A stretch of DNA of 39,226 bases, taken from the NCBI GenBank assembly GCA_902769805.1, contig CACXQL010000035.1, positions 1 to 39,226 on the forward strand, given 5' to 3'. Positions 8,536 through 17,407 of the stretch are shown here, one piece after another (position 1 is the first letter of the stretch; each line of letters opens with the position of its first letter). The stretch comes from an uncultured Prevotellaceae bacterium (lineage in GTDB: Bacteria > Bacteroidota > Bacteroidia > Bacteroidales > Bacteroidaceae). A program made the position numbers and the translations under genes. The notes under the pieces are model-generated. The model was not told the origin of the DNA. It ran no database searches and was given only the letters and a program-made list of their open reading frames with translations.

Positions 8536-9209
8536 TGTACTGTTCTTGTTGTTGCCTTATGTCTCGTAGCTGCCTGACGAACAGGTTTCTCCTGTTTGGC
8601 AGTATCGGCTAAGGCTTTGTTCTTATCCTTGTCCTTAGGCTGTTCTTCCTCCTCTGGCTCCAAGTCTGTCGACTGGAACGAGCCCGTACTATTAGTCACC
8701 ACATAATGGCGCATCTGTTCGTCACTGCGGAAATAAGTTCCTTCCAGCTCACGCTCCGGAGTTACCACTTTAGAGTATTTATAGGAATAGAATTCGTGGT
8801 TGATGCCGTCCCAGAAGAGTTCCTCACTGCGGAACACCAGTCCGTTGTTATTACGGATACGTACCCTGCCACGCAGTTCCCATAATTTCTTCTGGTCGTA
8901 ATACCATGCCGTATCCGCGAAGATATAACCTTCGATATGGAATTTCTCATCAAACTGCTCAAGGAAGACACCCCTCTCAAACGTCCATCGACTGGGTTGC
9001 TTGATGGTGTTCACATCCCATCGCTCTGTGATAATACGATATTTAATAACTCCTGAATCAGATATCAGCGTGTTGACACCATAGGTCGTCATCATCGACA
9101 CAGAGTCTCGTTCATTGATAGCAGGTGCCGTATGCTCGCGAGGCTGTTCACACGCGACAAGCAGCACAAAGGCAAGAAAAAGGGAACAGGATATTATTCG
9201 ACCTTCCAT
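8532..9209 (-). CDS. lptC: LPS export periplasmic lipoprotein LptC
   Basis: A lipoprotein signal peptide ends in the lipobox LVAC with Cys20 as the lipidated residue. The body is a beta-jellyroll-like repeat pattern (IEGYIFADTAWYYDQKKLWELRG, then VFRSEELFWDGINHEFYSYK, then GTYFRSDEQMRHY), as in LptC, which passes LPS from LptB2FG to LptA. The C-terminal tail is Glu/Lys/Gln-rich, low-complexity and poorly conserved in appearance. E. coli LptC is membrane-anchored; lipoprotein forms are common in Bacteroidota. It overlaps the barrel gene upstream by 16 bases and the CNNM gene downstream by 4 bases. The full product is 225 residues. Confidence 0.88.
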   Translation of the reverse strand: MEGRIISCSLFLAFVLLVACEQPREHTAPAINERDSVSMMTTYGVNTLISDSGVIKYRIITERWDVNTIKQPSRWTFERGVFLEQFDEKFHIEGYIFADTAWYYDQKKLWELRGRVRIRNNNGLVFRSEELFWDGINHEFYSYKYSKVVTPERELEGTYFRSDEQMRHYVVTNSTGSFQSTDLEPEEEEQPKDKDKNKALADTAKQEKPVRQAATRHKATTRTVQ

Positions 9210-10468
9210 TTAGCAAACCAGCGTTCGTTGAAGGTCAGACCTATCGTCACACGGAACGTATTGTCCGTTATCAAGTTCTTTGCCGACTGGTTGACCCACT
9301 GGAAACTGACATTCAACGTAGAACGGTTGTTCCATGCATTCACCAAAGGAATGCCGAGTCCGGCACTCACCGTGATTTCCTTGGGACCGTCCTGCCCGTT
9401 TATTTTATAATAAGGTGTAGCATATGAGGCACCCACCTTATAATGAACACGCTTGAAGAAACCACGAGCCATCCGGTCGGGAATCCAGTCAGCACCAACC
9501 GTTACCTTATGACGGTCTTTATAGAAGCCACTCATCAGCTCATACTTACCTGTCTTCGGGTTCGTCATCGGATGGTCTACGGCACTCCATCGCTGCAAGA
9601 GATAGTCGGCACCGATTGTCAGGGAGTTTTTGTGATTAACGGTAAATCCTCCACCAATAGACGTCGGGAGGGCAAATGCATTGGTAATCTTTGTCGTATC
9701 ACCAACACTCAAATTCATGTTACGAATTGTCATGACAGCATCGTCACCTAACTTATGTCCTAAACCGAAGGTAGCACCTACTGTCAACACGTCATACTTG
9801 GACAAGCGCTGCCGGTATTGGGCTCCTATGTCCAACTTATAGCTGCTGATATCCGTATTATATCCCTTATATAAGGAACTGGCATCATCCTCACTGCTGA
9901 ATGCCAACACTGAACGCTCATAGCCACCCCATAGGTATGACATATTCGCACCTAAGGAGAAACCCTTGAATAACTCAAAGCCCAATCCAATATATACTTG
10001 ATGGAGTCCTCCTGAGCCTTCATAGTCCGTCAGGGCACTGAGTGAGGAGTCCACGACTTTCTCCACCGTCGTGAAATCATAGCCGATATTCGTGTATGGA
10101 ACGATTCCAAGACTGACACCAAACTTCGGTAAGACACGAAACAAGGCCGTGGCATACTCAAAATTCGCGGTCTTCGCATTGATTTTCGCATTGCCTTCCT
10201 TGAATTGGGTAAACTGTCCGGATACAGCTGCGTCGAAAATCATACTCAACGAGTCGACAGCAGAATAAGAAGCCGGGTTCTGCATGTTTACCTGATTGCC
10301 ATTGCGTATGCCCTGAAACAGTCCACTCATACCACGGTTAAAACCTTGTGACTGGTCTGACAGGATGCCCAAGCCATACTGGCTATATGGTGATTTTGTA
10401 CCACTCTGGGCTATCATCGGCAGAGTGCCGAGGCCCAGCAGAATGCTACTAAAAAGGAGTTTCTTCAT
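9194..10468 (-). CDS. Outer-membrane beta-barrel protein (porin-like, FadL-type N-terminus)
   Basis: The 424-residue product has a signal peptide (about 1-20, ending MIAQ). An N-terminal segment with SPYSQYGLGILSDQ and a later NMQNPASYSAVD resembles the plug-like start of FadL/PorV-type barrels (NPA motif). Alternating hydrophobic strands fill the rest, ending FRVTIGLTFNERWFAKWKVE. It is probably a 14-strand class barrel. Substrate is unknown. It is the first gene of a coupled unit with lptC and the CNNM gene, and has a -7 motif at 10501-10508. It may be involved in envelope assembly given that setting. Confidence 0.8.
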   Translation of the reverse strand: MKKLLFSSILLGLGTLPMIAQSGTKSPYSQYGLGILSDQSQGFNRGMSGLFQGIRNGNQVNMQNPASYSAVDSLSMIFDAAVSGQFTQFKEGNAKINAKTANFEYATALFRVLPKFGVSLGIVPYTNIGYDFTTVEKVVDSSLSALTDYEGSGGLHQVYIGLGFELFKGFSLGANMSYLWGGYERSVLAFSSEDDASSLYKGYNTDISSYKLDIGAQYRQRLSKYDVLTVGATFGLGHKLGDDAVMTIRNMNLSVGDTTKITNAFALPTSIGGGFTVNHKNSLTIGADYLLQRWSAVDHPMTNPKTGKYELMSGFYKDRHKVTVGADWIPDRMARGFFKRVHYKVGASYATPYYKINGQDGPKEITVSAGLGIPLVNAWNNRSTLNVSFQWVNQSAKNLITDNTFRVTIGLTFNERWFAKWKVE

Positions 10469-10500
10469 TCTTTTTTGCTTTATCTTTCAAAATTCGACTG

Positions 10501-10508
10501 CAAAATTA
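10501..10508 (-). promoter_or_regulatory. Bacteroidota -7 motif for the barrel/lptC operon
   Basis: CAAAATTA reads TAATTTTG on the minus strand. It lies 33 bases from the ATG at 10468. It forms a divergent pair with the motif at 10554-10561, and the two share an inverted TGCAAAATTA / TAATTTTGCA. Confidence 0.6.
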
Positions 10509-10553
10509 TTGAAAAAAAACGAAATAACCGAACGTTAAGTGGAAAATATAGGT

Positions 10554-10561
10554 TAATTTTG
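10554..10561 (+). promoter_or_regulatory. Bacteroidota -7 motif for the DUF4105 gene
   Basis: TAATTTTG matches TAnnTTTG. The transcription start would fall near 10567-10570, almost on top of the GTG at 10566. A GTG start would therefore be nearly leaderless. Confidence 0.55.
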
Positions 10562-10623
10562 CATCGTGAAACATTTAAAAATCATTTATTACACCTGTAG
10601 CAGCCCAACAGGACTCCCTCCGG

Positions 10624-11712
10624 ATGGACTCGGTAGAGATTAGTCTGCTGACCTGTCAACCACATGACGAGATATATAGTCTCTATGGTCATACGGCTAT
10701 CCGATACCACGACTTACGCAAAGGCGGTATTGATGTCGCTTTCAACTACGGGGTCTTCGACTTCAAGAAGCCTCTCTTTGGACTCCGTTTCGTCTTCGGA
10801 CTCACTGATTATGAGTTGGGAGCCTATCCCTACCGTTTCTTCCAAGAGGAATACCGTCGCCTTGGCAGTATGGTAACAGAGCAGGTGCTCAACCTGACAG
10901 ACGAGGAAAAAGCAATACTGCAACTGGCTCTCGCCGAGAACATGGAAGATGAGAACCGTGTCTATCGCTATAACTATTTTTATAATAATTGTACTACAAA
11001 GGCACGGGATATCATCGAAAAGAGTATCAACGGTAAGATTGAATATGAGTCACGGGATGACTATGCACCCTCCTATCGTGAGATGGTTCATGAGATGACA
11101 CGTGATAATCCCTGGTCACGTTTCGGCAACGACCTGTTACTCGGTATCCAGGCAGATAGCAAGACAAACATGCGTCAACAGGAGTTCCTACCTTATAACC
11201 TGATGTATGACTTTGACCATGCACAGATATACCTCTACGGACAATACCGTCCGTTGATAAAGGAACGCAGAATTGCAGTGCCTGCAGGTGTTCAGACAGT
11301 CAAGCAAGGATTCCCTCTCACACCTTTAGAGTGTATGATTATCCTATTGGGCATCGGACTGATTATCTTCCTCATTGAGTGGAAAAAACGAATTGCCTTT
11401 GTGGCTTGGGAAGTTCTGTTGATGCTCATCACAGGTATTATCGGCATCGTACTCTTCCTTATGCTGTTCTCACAGCATCCCACCGTGAGCCTGAACCTGC
11501 AGTTTATCCTGCTGAACCCACTGCCTTGGTTTTTCTTGTGGCAGGTCATCAAAGGGAAACGAACACGCTATTGGCACATCACTGCCGTGTTATGCATCCT
11601 GTTCCTGATAGGCGGTCTCTTCCAGTCATATGCTGAGGGAATCTGGAATTTGGCATTATGTTTGCTGTTACAGTCAATACTTCACATATTTTGTAAGCGT
11701 AATGAGAAATAG
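10624..11712 (+). CDS. DUF4105 (Lnb N-terminal domain-like) membrane protein, signal peptide disrupted
   Basis: From ATG 10624 the product is 362 residues. Residues 1-190 form a DUF4105 domain with a papain-like (NlpC/P60-related) His/Cys pair: His23 in LYGHTAIRY and Cys123 in YNYFYNNCTT. About four hydrophobic helices follow from about 238 to the end. This plan (extracytoplasmic Cys domain, then membrane helices) matches what I recall of the Bacteroides lipoprotein N-acylation protein Lnb. Upstream of the ATG the same frame reads ITPVAAQQDSLR, which looks like the end of a signal peptide, but there is no start codon before TAA at 10576. GTG 10566 begins MKHLKIIYY in another frame. The start is thus frameshifted or partly deleted. 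The 3' end overlaps the next gene by 11 bases. Confidence 0.75.
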   Translation: MDSVEISLLTCQPHDEIYSLYGHTAIRYHDLRKGGIDVAFNYGVFDFKKPLFGLRFVFGLTDYELGAYPYRFFQEEYRRLGSMVTEQVLNLTDEEKAILQLALAENMEDENRVYRYNYFYNNCTTKARDIIEKSINGKIEYESRDDYAPSYREMVHEMTRDNPWSRFGNDLLLGIQADSKTNMRQQEFLPYNLMYDFDHAQIYLYGQYRPLIKERRIAVPAGVQTVKQGFPLTPLECMIILLGIGLIIFLIEWKKRIAFVAWEVLLMLITGIIGIVLFLMLFSQHPTVSLNLQFILLNPLPWFFLWQVIKGKRTRYWHITAVLCILFLIGGLFQSYAEGIWNLALCLLLQSILHIFCKRNEK

Positions 11713-13075
11713 ATACCTGTATATCACCCTCCTGTCTGTCTTAGGTTTCCATACCGAAACCTATGCGCAAGCGATTGCACAAGCCCCACGCTTAGTGGTC
11801 AGCATCACTATCGACCAGTTGCGCACAGACTATTTAGAGACCTATGCCCCACTCTATGGCGAGGAGGGATTGAGAAAACTGTTGACAGAAGGAAAGGTGT
11901 TTACGAACGGAGCATATAACTTCACACCCGTCGACCGTGCCTCTGCCATCGCATCACTCTATACAGGTACTGTTCCATACTACCATGGTATCACTGCCTA
12001 CGAATGGTTAGACAAAGAAACGCTGAGGCCACAGAACTGCGTGAGAGACCAGAAAATAGGTTATTCACCGCAGTTCTTAGGTACCTCCACCCTCAGTGAT
12101 GAGTTGAAAATGGCAACCAACGGTGTGGCAAAGGTCTTTGCCTTTGCTCCTACTCCCGATGCTGCCATCTTGTCGGCAGGTCATGCTGCAGACTGTGCCG
12201 CATGGATAGACAAAGGGAAATGGCATACGACGACCTACTACCGTCCGCTGAATCAGTGGATCAGCGGTTACTCCCGTCTCTATCAACCCGATGCAGATGT
12301 AAACAAGAGCGTGACGGATATCGCATTGAACTGCATCGAACAGGCTGGCATTGGTAATGACGAAAAGACTGATTTACTGAGTCTGACTTATGAGGCTGGA
12401 GCACAGATGGAGTCGTATATAGAATTGGATCGTACCATCGCCATGCTGTTGAACGGTATTGAACGACAGCTTACCAAAGACCGTGTACTGTTCGTCATCA
12501 CGGGCACAACGAGTCGGGAGGAAGAGGAGGAAGGTAATCAGGAGCGTTACCGTATCCCGACAGGTACATTCTATATCAACCGTACCGCCAACCTTTTGAA
12601 CATGTATTTGGGAGCTGTCTACGGTTCTGCCAAATATGTGGAATTCTGTCACAAGAACCAGATCTATTTCAATCACCAACTACTTCGTCAAAAGAACATT
12701 CAGATAGGTGAGATTTCCAGTCGTTCACAAGAGTTCTTATTACAGATATCTGGTGTTCGTAACGTATATACAGCCAATCAGTTACTGACAAGTGATAGTT
12801 ATTTACTTGAAAGTATCCGTAATGGCTTCAACGTAGAGAAATGCGGTGATCTGATTATTGATATCGCACCAGGATGGAAACTCATCAACGAGGAAACATT
12901 AGAGAAATCAACCTCCCGTTCAGCACATGTCCCCTTCCCTATCATTATCTATGGAAGTGGAACAAAGGCAGAGCGTATTCAGACACCTGTCACAGTTGAC
13001 CGTATAGCACCTGCCGTTGCACGTGCTATCCGTATCCGCGCTCCGAATGCCTGTTCATCAGAGCCACTTTTTTAA
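11702..13075 (+). CDS. Alkaline-phosphatase-superfamily protein, probably catalytically degenerate
   Basis: The start at 11702 was chosen because it gives a signal peptide (MRNRYLYITLLSVLGF to about AYAQ, residues 1-23); the longer frame adds an unrelated prefix. The 457-residue exported protein begins its domain with LVVSITIDQLRTDYL, where Asp38 is the usual first metal ligand. It continues with FTPVDRASAIASLYTGTVPYYHGI, the equivalent of the nucleophile loop. The family motif for the second metal site, normally like ADHG, is replaced by ITGTTSREEEEE (about residues 268-279). Loss of phosphatase activity is inferred from this. A similar gene lies next to secA in other Bacteroidales as far as I recall. 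Its start overlaps the DUF4105 stop. Confidence 0.8.
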   Translation: MRNRYLYITLLSVLGFHTETYAQAIAQAPRLVVSITIDQLRTDYLETYAPLYGEEGLRKLLTEGKVFTNGAYNFTPVDRASAIASLYTGTVPYYHGITAYEWLDKETLRPQNCVRDQKIGYSPQFLGTSTLSDELKMATNGVAKVFAFAPTPDAAILSAGHAADCAAWIDKGKWHTTTYYRPLNQWISGYSRLYQPDADVNKSVTDIALNCIEQAGIGNDEKTDLLSLTYEAGAQMESYIELDRTIAMLLNGIERQLTKDRVLFVITGTTSREEEEEGNQERYRIPTGTFYINRTANLLNMYLGAVYGSAKYVEFCHKNQIYFNHQLLRQKNIQIGEISSRSQEFLLQISGVRNVYTANQLLTSDSYLLESIRNGFNVEKCGDLIIDIAPGWKLINEETLEKSTSRSAHVPFPIIIYGSGTKAERIQTPVTVDRIAPAVARAIRIRAPNACSSEPLF

Positions 13076-13128
13076 AGGTAATCTGCAAAAAAGTAAAAAG
13101 GCAAGTAAAAAGTACGGAAAATATTTCG

Positions 13129-13136
13129 TACCTTTG
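13129..13136 (+). promoter_or_regulatory. Bacteroidota -7 motif for secA
   Basis: TACCTTTG matches TAnnTTTG, 42 bases before the secA ATG. The context ATATTTCGTACCTTTGCAC is almost the same as the serS promoter at 29937-29944. An imperfect inverted repeat (GTACGGAAA / TTTCGTAC) covers the region just upstream. Confidence 0.7.
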
Positions 13137-13178
13137 CACTCGTTTTATATTAATAAGGTAAAAACAAAAGAATAAGAT

Positions 13179-13919
13179 ATGAATTTTACAAAGCTATTAA
13201 CATCATTATTCGGCAATAAGTCTACCCGTGACATGAAACTCATCCAACCACTGGTAGAGAAAGTGAAAGCCGTATATCCTGAGATTCAGCAACTCGACAA
13301 CGACCAATTGCGCCAGCGTTCCAAGGCAATTCAGCAACAGGTGCAGGATTCGGCAAAGAAACAGAAAGAAGAGATAGATCGTCTGAAAGGCACTATTGAG
13401 GACACCCCCATCGACGAACGCGCAGAGATCTTCGCTCAGATAGATAAGTTGGAGAAGGAAGCCTTGGATATCTATGAGGATGCCTTGAACGAGGTGATGC
13501 CTGAGGTCTTCAGCATCGTCAAAGAGACGGCTCGCCGCTTTGCCGAGAATGAGGAGACCATTGTCACTGCTACCGACTTTGACCGTGAGTTGGCTGGTGA
13601 CCCGAAAAAGGACTTCATCACGATTGATGGCGACAAAGCTATCTATCACAACCATTGGACTGCCGGCGGTAATGACCTGAAATGGGAGATGGTACACTAT
13701 GACGTACAACTCTTCGGCGGTGTCGTACTGCATCAAGGTAAGATTGCCGAGATGGCAACGGGTGAAGGTAAGACACTGGTGGCAACCCTGCCTGTCTTCC
13801 TGAATGCACTGACAGGTAACGGTGTTCACGTCGTGACCGTCAACGACTACCTCGCCAAGCGTGACTCTGAGTGGATGGGACCGTTGTATGACCGTCAACG
13901 ACTACCTCGCCAAGCGTGA
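13179..13919 (+). CDS. secA: SecA translocase ATPase, N-terminal open piece of a frameshifted gene
   Basis: This is the first part of a gene that spans 13179-16614. It carries the N-terminal helix, the charged insertion usual in Bacteroidota SecA (about residues 40-105), NBD1 start, and the Walker A motif [14 protein letters not shown]. Then comes [19 protein letters not shown], after which the reading frame is lost at a 55-bp tandem duplication and stops at 13917. SecA is the essential motor that drives preproteins through SecYEG. If one copy of the duplication is removed, a single 1126-residue frame results, a normal length for this phylum. The truncated 246-residue piece alone cannot be an active ATPase. 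A promoter motif precedes it. Confidence 0.93.
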   Translation: MNFTKLLTSLFGNKSTRDMKLIQPLVEKVKAVYPEIQQLDNDQLRQRSKAIQQQVQDSAKKQKEEIDRLKGTIEDTPIDERAEIFAQIDKLEKEALDIYEDALNEVMPEVFSIVKETARRFAENEETIVTATDFDRELAGDPKKDFITIDGDKAIYHNHWTAGGNDLKWEMVHYDVQLFGGVVLHQGKIAEMATGEGKTLVATLPVFLNALTGNGVHVVTVNDYLAKRDSEWMGPLYDRQRLPRQA

Positions 13920-13944
13920 CTCTGAGTGGATGGGACCGTTGTAT
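13834..13944 (+). repeat. Exact 55-bp tandem duplication inside secA
   Basis: Bases 13834-13889 match 13889-13944 exactly (56 matching positions at a 55-base period). The unit starts TGACCGTCAACGACTACCTC and ends GGACCGTTGTA. 55 is not a multiple of three, so the frame shifts by +1. Both copies encode [17 protein letters not shown] in their own frames, so deleting one copy restores SecA exactly. Confidence 0.97.
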
Positions 13945-16614
13945 ATGTTCCATGGACTCTCTGTCGATTGTATCGACAAGCACCAACCTAACTCCGAGGC
14001 TCGCCGTAAGGCTTATCAGTGTGACATTACCTTCGGTACCAATAATGAGTTCGGTTTCGACTACCTTCGTGACAATATGGCTATCTCGCCACAGGACCTC
14101 GTACAGCGCGCCCATAACTACGCCATCGTCGACGAGGTTGACTCTGTGTTGATTGACGATGCCCGTACCCCGTTGATTATCTCCGGTCCTGTTCCCAAAG
14201 GCGACGATCAGATGTTTGAGGAGTACCAGCCGTTAGTCGAGAAACTCGTCGGTGTACAGCGTCAGCTTGCCACTCAGTATCTCGCCGAGGCGAAACAGAA
14301 GATTGCAGAAGGACGTGAGAAGAACGATAAGAAAATGGAGGAGGAAGGTTTCCTGGCCCTCTTCCGTTCCCATCGTTCCCATAAGTGTCTACCTAAGAAT
14401 AAACCCCTGATTAAATTCCTCTCGGAAGAGGGTATCAAATCGGGAATGCAGAACACCGAGAACATGTACATGGAGAACAACAACCGCCGTATGCCGGAGG
14501 CTGTGGAGCCCCTGTACTTCGTGGTTGATGAGAAGCTGAACTCCTGCGACCTCACAGATAAGGGTACGGCATGGCTTGCCAAACAGGTGAATGACGCCGA
14601 GCTCTTCGTGTTACCTGACATCACCAGTCAGCTCTCTGCCTTGGAGGCTGACACCTCTATCTCTGACGAGGAGCGTCTGAACAAGAAAGACGAGATGCTC
14701 AACCACTATGCCGTGCAGTCGGAGCGTGTGCATACCCTCCAGCAGTTGCTGAAGGCATATACCATGTTTAACAAAGACGATGAGTATGTTGTCATCGACG
14801 GTGAAGTGAAGATTGTCGATGAGCAGACGGGTCGTATCATGGAGGGCCGCCGATGGTCTGATGGCCTGCACCAGGCTGTCGAGGCGAAGGAGCATGTAAA
14901 GGTGGAGGCTGCTACACAGACCTTTGCCACTATCACCCTGCAGAACTATTTCCGAATGTACCACAAGCTTGCCGGTATGACGGGTACCGCCTCCACAGAG
15001 GCTGGTGAGTTCTGGGACATCTATAAGCTCGATGTGGTGGAGATACCTACCAACAAACCCGTCATCCGTGATGACATGGATGACCGCGTCTATAAGACTG
15101 CCCGTGAGAAATACCGTGCCGTCATCGAGGAGGTGGTTCGTCTGCGCAAGGCTGGACGCCCGACTCTGATTGGTACAACGTCTGTCGAGATATCCGAGCT
15201 ATTGAGTCGTATGCTTGATATGTATGTCAATCCAGAGACTGGCAAGCGTGAGGGTATCCCCCATCAGGTGCTGAATGCCAAGTTACACCAGAAGGAGGCT
15301 GACATTGTAGCACTCGCCGGTCAGTCGACAAATGGACTCGGTGCCGTCACCATCGCCACCAACATGGCTGGTCGTGGTACCGATATTAAGCTTTCGCCCG
15401 AAGTGAAAGCCGCTGGCGGTCTTGCCATCATCGGTACAGAGCGTCATGAGTCTCGCCGCGTCGACCGTCAGTTGCGTGGTCGTGCCGGACGTCAGGGTGA
15501 CCCGGGCAGTTCGCTGTTCTTCGTCTCTCTGGAAGACAAACTGATGCGTCTATTCGGTTCTGAGCGTATCGCTAACGTCATGGACCGTCTCGGCTTTAAG
15601 GAAGGCGAGATGATTGAGAGCCCAATGATCAGTCGTCAGATTGAGCGTGCCCAGAAGAAGGTCGAGGAGAATAACTTCGGTATCCGTAAGCGTCTGTTGG
15701 AGTATGACGATGTGATGAACAAACAGCGTACCGTCATCTATGAGAAACGCCGCCACGCCCTCATGGGTGAACGCATCGGTATGGATATCTCTAATATGAT
15801 GTGGGACCGCGTGGTGAATATCATTGAGAACAACGACTACGAGGGTTGCAAGGAGGAGTTCCTGCATATCTTCGCAATGGAGGTACCCTTCACAGATGAA
15901 CAGTTCTTCAACGAACAGCGCGAACAGCTGGAGGAGAATGCCTTCCAGCAGGTCATGGAGACCTTCAACCGTAAGACGGAGCACATCCGTGAGGTGGCTC
16001 AGCCTATCATCAAACAGGTCTATGAGAACCAAGGGCACATGTATGAGCGTATCATGGTACCCCTGACAGACGGTCGTAAGATGTATAACATCGCCTGTAA
16101 CCTGAAGGAGGCTTACGATACTGAGAGTAAGTCTATCGTGAAGGAGTTCGAGAAACAGATGCTGCTGCATATCATCGACGAGTCGTGGAAGGAGAACCTC
16201 CGTGAACTCGACGAATTGCGCCACTCCGTACAGAATGCCAGTTACGAGCAGAAAGACCCGTTGCTGATCTTCAAGCTCGAGAGTGCGAAGGTATGGGACA
16301 CTATGATCAACGAGATGAACAACCGCATCGTCTCTATCCTCATGCGTGGTGCTATTCCTGAGATGCAACAGGGTGATGTCCGCGAGGCGGCTCCCGAACA
16401 GCGTACCCAGCGCAACCAATACACCGAGAGCAAACAGAGTTTGTCACAAGAGCAGATGTCTGACCCGAATCAGGCTGCTGCCGCTGCCCATGATACTCGT
16501 GCCCAACAACCCCGCACCCCGATTATCAAGGAGAAACTGCCAGGCCGCAACGACCCTTGTCCTTGCGGCTCCGGCAAGAAGTTCAAGCATTGTCACGGTA
16601 AGGGCTTAGTATAA
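13888..16614 (+). CDS. secA: SecA translocase ATPase, C-terminal open piece of a frameshifted gene
   Basis: This frame resumes SecA in the second copy of the duplication: ATG 13888 gives [20 protein letters not shown]. It holds the rest of NBD1 ([19 protein letters not shown] with the DEVD Walker B), the preprotein cross-linking domain, NBD2 ([32 protein letters not shown]), the helical wing/scaffold, and the zinc-binding tail [15 protein letters not shown] with its CxC and CH ligands. Without the N-terminal Walker A it should not work. The last 35 bases before the ABC gene contain a tandem 9-mer. The piece is most simply read as one half of a single secA gene. Confidence 0.93.
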   Translation: MTVNDYLAKRDSEWMGPLYMFHGLSVDCIDKHQPNSEARRKAYQCDITFGTNNEFGFDYLRDNMAISPQDLVQRAHNYAIVDEVDSVLIDDARTPLIISGPVPKGDDQMFEEYQPLVEKLVGVQRQLATQYLAEAKQKIAEGREKNDKKMEEEGFLALFRSHRSHKCLPKNKPLIKFLSEEGIKSGMQNTENMYMENNNRRMPEAVEPLYFVVDEKLNSCDLTDKGTAWLAKQVNDAELFVLPDITSQLSALEADTSISDEERLNKKDEMLNHYAVQSERVHTLQQLLKAYTMFNKDDEYVVIDGEVKIVDEQTGRIMEGRRWSDGLHQAVEAKEHVKVEAATQTFATITLQNYFRMYHKLAGMTGTASTEAGEFWDIYKLDVVEIPTNKPVIRDDMDDRVYKTAREKYRAVIEEVVRLRKAGRPTLIGTTSVEISELLSRMLDMYVNPETGKREGIPHQVLNAKLHQKEADIVALAGQSTNGLGAVTIATNMAGRGTDIKLSPEVKAAGGLAIIGTERHESRRVDRQLRGRAGRQGDPGSSLFFVSLEDKLMRLFGSERIANVMDRLGFKEGEMIESPMISRQIERAQKKVEENNFGIRKRLLEYDDVMNKQRTVIYEKRRHALMGERIGMDISNMMWDRVVNIIENNDYEGCKEEFLHIFAMEVPFTDEQFFNEQREQLEENAFQQVMETFNRKTEHIREVAQPIIKQVYENQGHMYERIMVPLTDGRKMYNIACNLKEAYDTESKSIVKEFEKQMLLHIIDESWKENLRELDELRHSVQNASYEQKDPLLIFKLESAKVWDTMINEMNNRIVSILMRGAIPEMQQGDVREAAPEQRTQRNQYTESKQSLSQEQMSDPNQAAAAAHDTRAQQPRTPIIKEKLPGRNDPCPCGSGKKFKHCHGKGLV

Positions 16615-16618
16615 TCAG

Positions 16619-16643
16619 ATTACTCAGAATACTCAGATTACTC
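16619..16643 (+). repeat. Short 9-bp tandem repeat in the secA-ABC spacer
   Basis: ATTACTCAG, AATACTCAG and ATTACTC lie head to tail between the secA stop and the ABC start codon. They fill most of the 34-base spacer. Confidence 0.7.
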
Positions 16644-16648
16644 CGACT

Positions 16649-17347
16649 ATGATTAAAATAGAAAACCTCAAAAAGCAGTTCGGCGACACCATTGCCTGCA
16701 ACATCGACCAGTTCACTATCAACGACGGTGACATTCTCGGACTCGTCGGCAACAATGGAGCTGGTAAGACAACCCTCTTCCGCATGCTCCTCGACCTCTT
16801 GAAACCCGACGAAGGTTCAGTATGGATCGATGCTATCAATCCTGCCGAATCCGAGGCATGGAAGCAACAGGTCGGTGCCTATATCGATGAGGGCTTCCTC
16901 ATCGACTTCCTTACCCCTGAGGAGTATTTCGCCTTCCTGGGTAAGATTTCCGGTATGACACAGACAGAGGTAGACGAGCGACTGAAGGACTTCGAGCAGT
17001 TTGCCGCTGGCGAGATCTTCGGACAGAAGAAACTCATCCGCAACCTCTCCGCAGGTAATAAACAGAAGGTAGGTATCATCTCTGCCCTCTTCCGTCGTCC
17101 TAAGACAGTCATCCTCGACGAGCCATTCAACTTCCTCGATCCGTCGAGCCAGTTGATACTGAAACATGTGCTGACGGACTATGCCCAAGAGACAGGTGCT
17201 ACGCTGCTTATCTCCAGTCATAACCTGCAGCACACTGTCGACATCTCAACACGCATCGCCCTCTTGGAGCACGGTGTTGTTATCCGCGACCTTCCTAACA
17301 GCGAGGGCAGTGCCGCCGCTGAGCTTGACACCTATTTCGGAGGATAG
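16649..17347 (+). CDS. ABC transporter ATP-binding protein
   Basis: A 232-residue cytoplasmic ATPase subunit. Walker A is GNNGAGKTTLF (about residues 34-44). The signature is LSAGNKQKVGI, a variant of LSGGQ. Walker B is TVILDEPFNFLDPSS and the H-loop is ISSHNLQ. The similarity pattern is that of gliding/multidrug-type or CcmA-like export ATPases. No permease gene lies beside it, so its partner is elsewhere or it works alone. It follows the secA gene by 34 bases and is the last gene before a strong terminator, so it may be read through from the secA promoter. Confidence 0.92.
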   Translation: MIKIENLKKQFGDTIACNIDQFTINDGDILGLVGNNGAGKTTLFRMLLDLLKPDEGSVWIDAINPAESEAWKQQVGAYIDEGFLIDFLTPEEYFAFLGKISGMTQTEVDERLKDFEQFAAGEIFGQKKLIRNLSAGNKQKVGIISALFRRPKTVILDEPFNFLDPSSQLILKHVLTDYAQETGATLLISSHNLQHTVDISTRIALLEHGVVIRDLPNSEGSAAAELDTYFGG

Positions 17348-17361
17348 TAGTATATATAGCA

Positions 17362-17407
17362 ATGAAGAAAGGCAGCGTCATTCGCAAATGATGCTGCCTT
17401 TCTTCAT
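17362..17407. terminator. Strong bidirectional terminator between convergent genes
   Basis: ATGAAGAAAGGCAGCGTCATT and its partner AATGATGCTGCCTTTCTTCAT form a 21-bp stem with one C/A mismatch and a CGCA loop. It sits 14 bases after the ABC stop and touches the stop codon of the minus-strand gene. T-rich and A-rich arms give it terminator character in both directions. Confidence 0.92.

Noticed and set aside
13834-13944. Programmed frameshift in secA
   Set aside because: No slippery heptamer or pseudoknot is needed; an exact 55-bp duplication fully explains the shift, and SecA is not known to use recoding.
15550-16419. Long antisense open frame opposite secA
   Set aside because: It mirrors secA codons on the other strand; composition is that of a shadow frame, and secA motifs continue without a break underneath.
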